From: an uncultured Acidobacteriota bacterium
Lineage (GTDB): Bacteria > Acidobacteriota > Terriglobia > Terriglobales > Acidobacteriaceae
Assembly: GCA_903932385.1 (NCBI GenBank)
Contig: CAIZGA010000201.1
Location: forward strand, 1 to 8,676
DNA: 8,676 bases
Direction: 5' to 3'
Shown: positions 8,001-8,676 of the stretch, piece after piece
Layout: every line of letters starts with the position of its first letter
How positions within the stretch are numbered: the first letter of the stretch is position 1
Notes under the pieces: model-generated
Databases searched by the model: none
What the model saw: the letters and a program-made list of their open reading frames with translations, nothing else
Told to the model about the DNA's origin: nothing
Translations under genes and position numbers: made by a program

Positions 8001-8309
8001 ATGCAGGTGGATGCGCACGTCGGCGACATGCCGGCTGAGCATTCTTTCGTCTCCGTCTCGGCCGACAACGTTGTTCTCAGCGCGATGAAGAAAGCCGAGG
8101 ACAGCAACAGCCTTGTCTTCCACCTGTACGAGTGGGCCGGCAAGGGTGGCGATTTGAATGTCTCTGTACCGGGTGCGGCAACTGCAGCAGTTGAAACCAA
8201 TCTGTTGGAAAAAAGTGATGGTTCATCGCTGGCCCTCCACTCCGGCGTTGTGACGGTTCCGGTTCATCCGTATGAGATTGTCGCGTTCCGCGTGGATTAC
8301 GCAAAATAG
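5025..8309 (+). CDS. Exported glycoside hydrolase family 38 alpha-mannosidase
   Basis: This 1094-residue protein should hydrolyse alpha-linked mannose with a zinc-dependent retaining mechanism. It starts with a Sec signal peptide (MKRFF, hydrophobic core, probable cleavage after TVWS21 before QSN). Residues about 50-185 form a jelly-roll-like accessory region (DDSTWDVAKSGTEYGKDAVWFRQWIEV in two parts, then a GSLNEIIYFDGRRVALGES segment). The catalytic GH38 domain carries the expected signatures: H267 and D269 in DAHIDAAWLWPRSETVD, D379 in GWNPDSFGYNW (zinc ligand and nucleophile), D470 in YGVGDHGGGPT, and H609 in FNGFHDLAAGSG (fourth zinc ligand). From about 655 the beta-sandwich domains follow (VPVLVFNPLAWKRSG), ending with HPYEIVAFRV near the C-terminus. 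All key residues are present and there is no frameshift, so it should be active. Its own regulatory region is likely the 339-nt gap upstream; the next gene follows after 41 nt and is probably co-transcribed. Preference among alpha-1,2/1,3/1,6 linkages cannot be read from sequence. Confidence 0.95.
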   Translation: MKRFFCVFAVLAMFSAGTVWSQSNQQIAEMTRSLPDSARQTIERLGQMNRLMDGKWRVHPGNLAHGESVDLDDSTWDVAKSGTEYGKDAVWFRQWIEVPKNLRGYDLTGARIWFNFQARIVGTGSLNEIIYFDGRRVALGESLEQLELFANAKPGDKILVAVKLLETDGSKRFTGAMERVEFSSDRPNPQDLRDEFASIAELIPSISKNIPADKATLVKAVAQVDINALDAGNQQQFDASLRAAESTLATLKPMLQQLTVKLDGDAHIDAAWLWPRSETVDVVKRTFSTALQLMDEYPGYIYTQSASQYNEWLADKYPDINNQIKKRISEGRWEIVGGMWVEPDLNIPDGESTARSILLGKRWFQQQYGVDVRVGWNPDSFGYNWQLPQIYKKSGIDYFVTQKMSWNDTNKLPLEIFWWQSPDGSKVLTYFPHGYGNRLLNPVRLSNDFVQARTFAPGMTQMLDLYGVGDHGGGPTRDMLDEGLHWMQPKMVAPKMVFGSATEFLDSIKKQVAPTSKTWNYSSIAKGYVFPAEPPAGEVSIPTWNDELYLEYHRGVYTTQAGMKRNLRQGPVETLNAEKYASLAWLDGDSYPGNRLTDAWEKITFNGFHDLAAGSGIAVIYRDAQKDFDDVNWETNEVSTKALKTLASHVDTKVAGNVPVLVFNPLAWKRSGSVTVDVQMPSATENVSVLDASGKVLPSEVLSKDAKLGTFHLLVQANDVPSMGYKVLHVVAGSQKFASTLKVSGLTMENSDIRVVVDAKTGCITSLYDKQSKFESLAADSCGNQLQAFKDKPTNYDAWNIDPGTLDVPPTLLTQTDSVAVVENTPMRGIIRVARTWQGSKFVQQIILTANSDEVEVVNDIDWHETHILLKSAFALAATAPNATYEIPYGTIQRPTTRNNSWEKARFEVPAQNWADLGDGQHGFTLINDSKFGYDDAGNVMRLTLLRSPTSPDPDADRGHQHFSYALYPHAGDWKQAMSVRHGYEFNYKLSAMQVDAHVGDMPAEHSFVSVSADNVVLSAMKKAEDSNSLVFHLYEWAGKGGDLNVSVPGAATAAVETNLLEKSDGSSLALHSGVVTVPVHPYEIVAFRVDYAK

Positions 8310-8337
8310 TTGCAACAATTCGGTGTGAAATTTGAAC

Positions 8338-8342
8338 AGGGG
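8338..8342 (+). promoter_or_regulatory. Ribosome binding site that decides the start of the last gene
   Basis: AGGGG lies 8 nt before ATG 8351, the usual spacing. In-frame alternatives GTG 8342 and ATG 8345 overlap this site or sit 2 nt from it, so 8351 is the better start. Confidence 0.6.
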
Positions 8343-8350
8343 TGATGTGG

Positions 8351-8676
8351 ATGGATCGTAGAAAGTTCTGTTTCAGTTTGCTCGCAGCGCCGGCCATCAT
8401 GTCATCGGCCAAGCTGCAGGCAGAGCAGGGATTACTCCCCGGCGAACGGCCTGCCATCTGGGACAGCAGCCGCAAGACACGGTTCGTTCTGCATGACCCT
8501 CTCTACCATCCGATGTATTGGTGGCCGCGCACGCTGCTCAGCTACCCGATGGATTTCAAACAGCCGGCAGAATTGGATCGGTTGGTTTTAAAACATGTTG
8601 AGAGCGACGACTCCGTTCCAATTCAGTTCTCGAATGTCGTTCGGGGAGCAACTGGGGTAACTAGAGCTACACTGAA
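8351..8676 (+). CDS. 5' part of an exported protein of unknown function, 3' end outside the window
   Basis: The frame is open from ATG 8351 to the window end, giving 108 residues. It starts MDRRKFCFSLLAAPAIM, with a twin arginine at residues 3-4 followed by K-F (RRxF) and a hydrophobic stretch; probable cleavage is near LQA24 before EQG. The RRxF pattern suits a Tat signal, though the next residues (C, F) are not the usual L, K, so Sec export is also possible. The mature part contains RFVLHDPLYHPMYWWPRT at about 44-61, then LLSYPMDF, then PIQFSNVVRGATGVT. I do not recognise the family. The Trp-, Tyr- and His-rich motif would suit a carbohydrate-active protein, and the position 41 nt after an alpha-mannosidase gene supports a role in the same pathway. 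No catalytic residue can be proposed. Confidence 0.8.
   Translation, partial: MDRRKFCFSLLAAPAIMSSAKLQAEQGLLPGERPAIWDSSRKTRFVLHDPLYHPMYWWPRTLLSYPMDFKQPAELDRLVLKHVESDDSVPIQFSNVVRGATGVTRATL

Noticed and set aside
7275..8123. 282-codon open frame on the - strand
   Set aside because: Antisense to the GH38 C-terminal domains, with no family features and no promoter or ribosome binding site that I could see.
8309..8316. Palindrome GTTGCAAC at the GH38 stop codon
   Set aside because: An isolated 8-nt palindrome is common by chance and no repeat or symmetric extension accompanies it.

Overview
The window is a stretch of a bacterial carbohydrate-degradation locus, with all genes on the + strand. It holds the 3' end of a GH106-type (alpha-L-rhamnosidase family) glycoside hydrolase (1-930), a complete LamG-GH2 enzyme of the beta-mannosidase/exo-glucosaminidase type (1032-4685), a complete secreted GH38 alpha-mannosidase (5025-8309), and the 5' end of an exported protein I do not recognise (8351-8676 and beyond). 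Base composition is moderately GC-rich. The particular combination (GH106-like end, LamG-GH2 with a long inserted segment, exported GH38 of about 1100 residues) is most like soil Acidobacteriota of the Terriglobia group. That placement is an inference from remembered protein style, not from a search.

Layout: the GH106-like gene ends at 930. A 101-nt gap (931-1031) holds a short tandem heptamer inside an element that recurs in the next gap, then the ribosome binding site of the GH2 gene. The GH2 gene is followed by the longest non-coding stretch (4686-5024, 339 nt), rich in inverted repeats: a nested hairpin just after the stop, a perfect 9-bp hairpin, the second copy of the shared element, and a 16-nt near-palindrome about 100 nt upstream of the GH38 start. 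Only 41 nt separate GH38 from the last gene, with no terminator-like structure, so those two are probably co-transcribed.

How the genes work together: the three genes whose starts are visible all begin with export signals, so the enzymes probably act in the periplasm or outside the cell. GH38 removes alpha-linked mannose, the GH2 enzyme probably removes or cleaves at a beta-linked mannose (or a related hexose/hexosamine), and the GH106-like enzyme probably removes terminal alpha-L-rhamnose. Together they suggest stepwise dismantling of a branched heteroglycan containing mannose and rhamnose. Candidates are N-glycan-like structures or xanthan/acetan-like exopolysaccharides; the substrate is not settled by the sequence. 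No transporter, regulator, RNA gene, mobile element or CRISPR array is visible.

The least-explained signals are the repeated intergenic element (937-982 and 4791-4827), the palindrome at 4905-4920, the roughly 100-residue insertion in the GH2 protein, and the unrecognised last gene.
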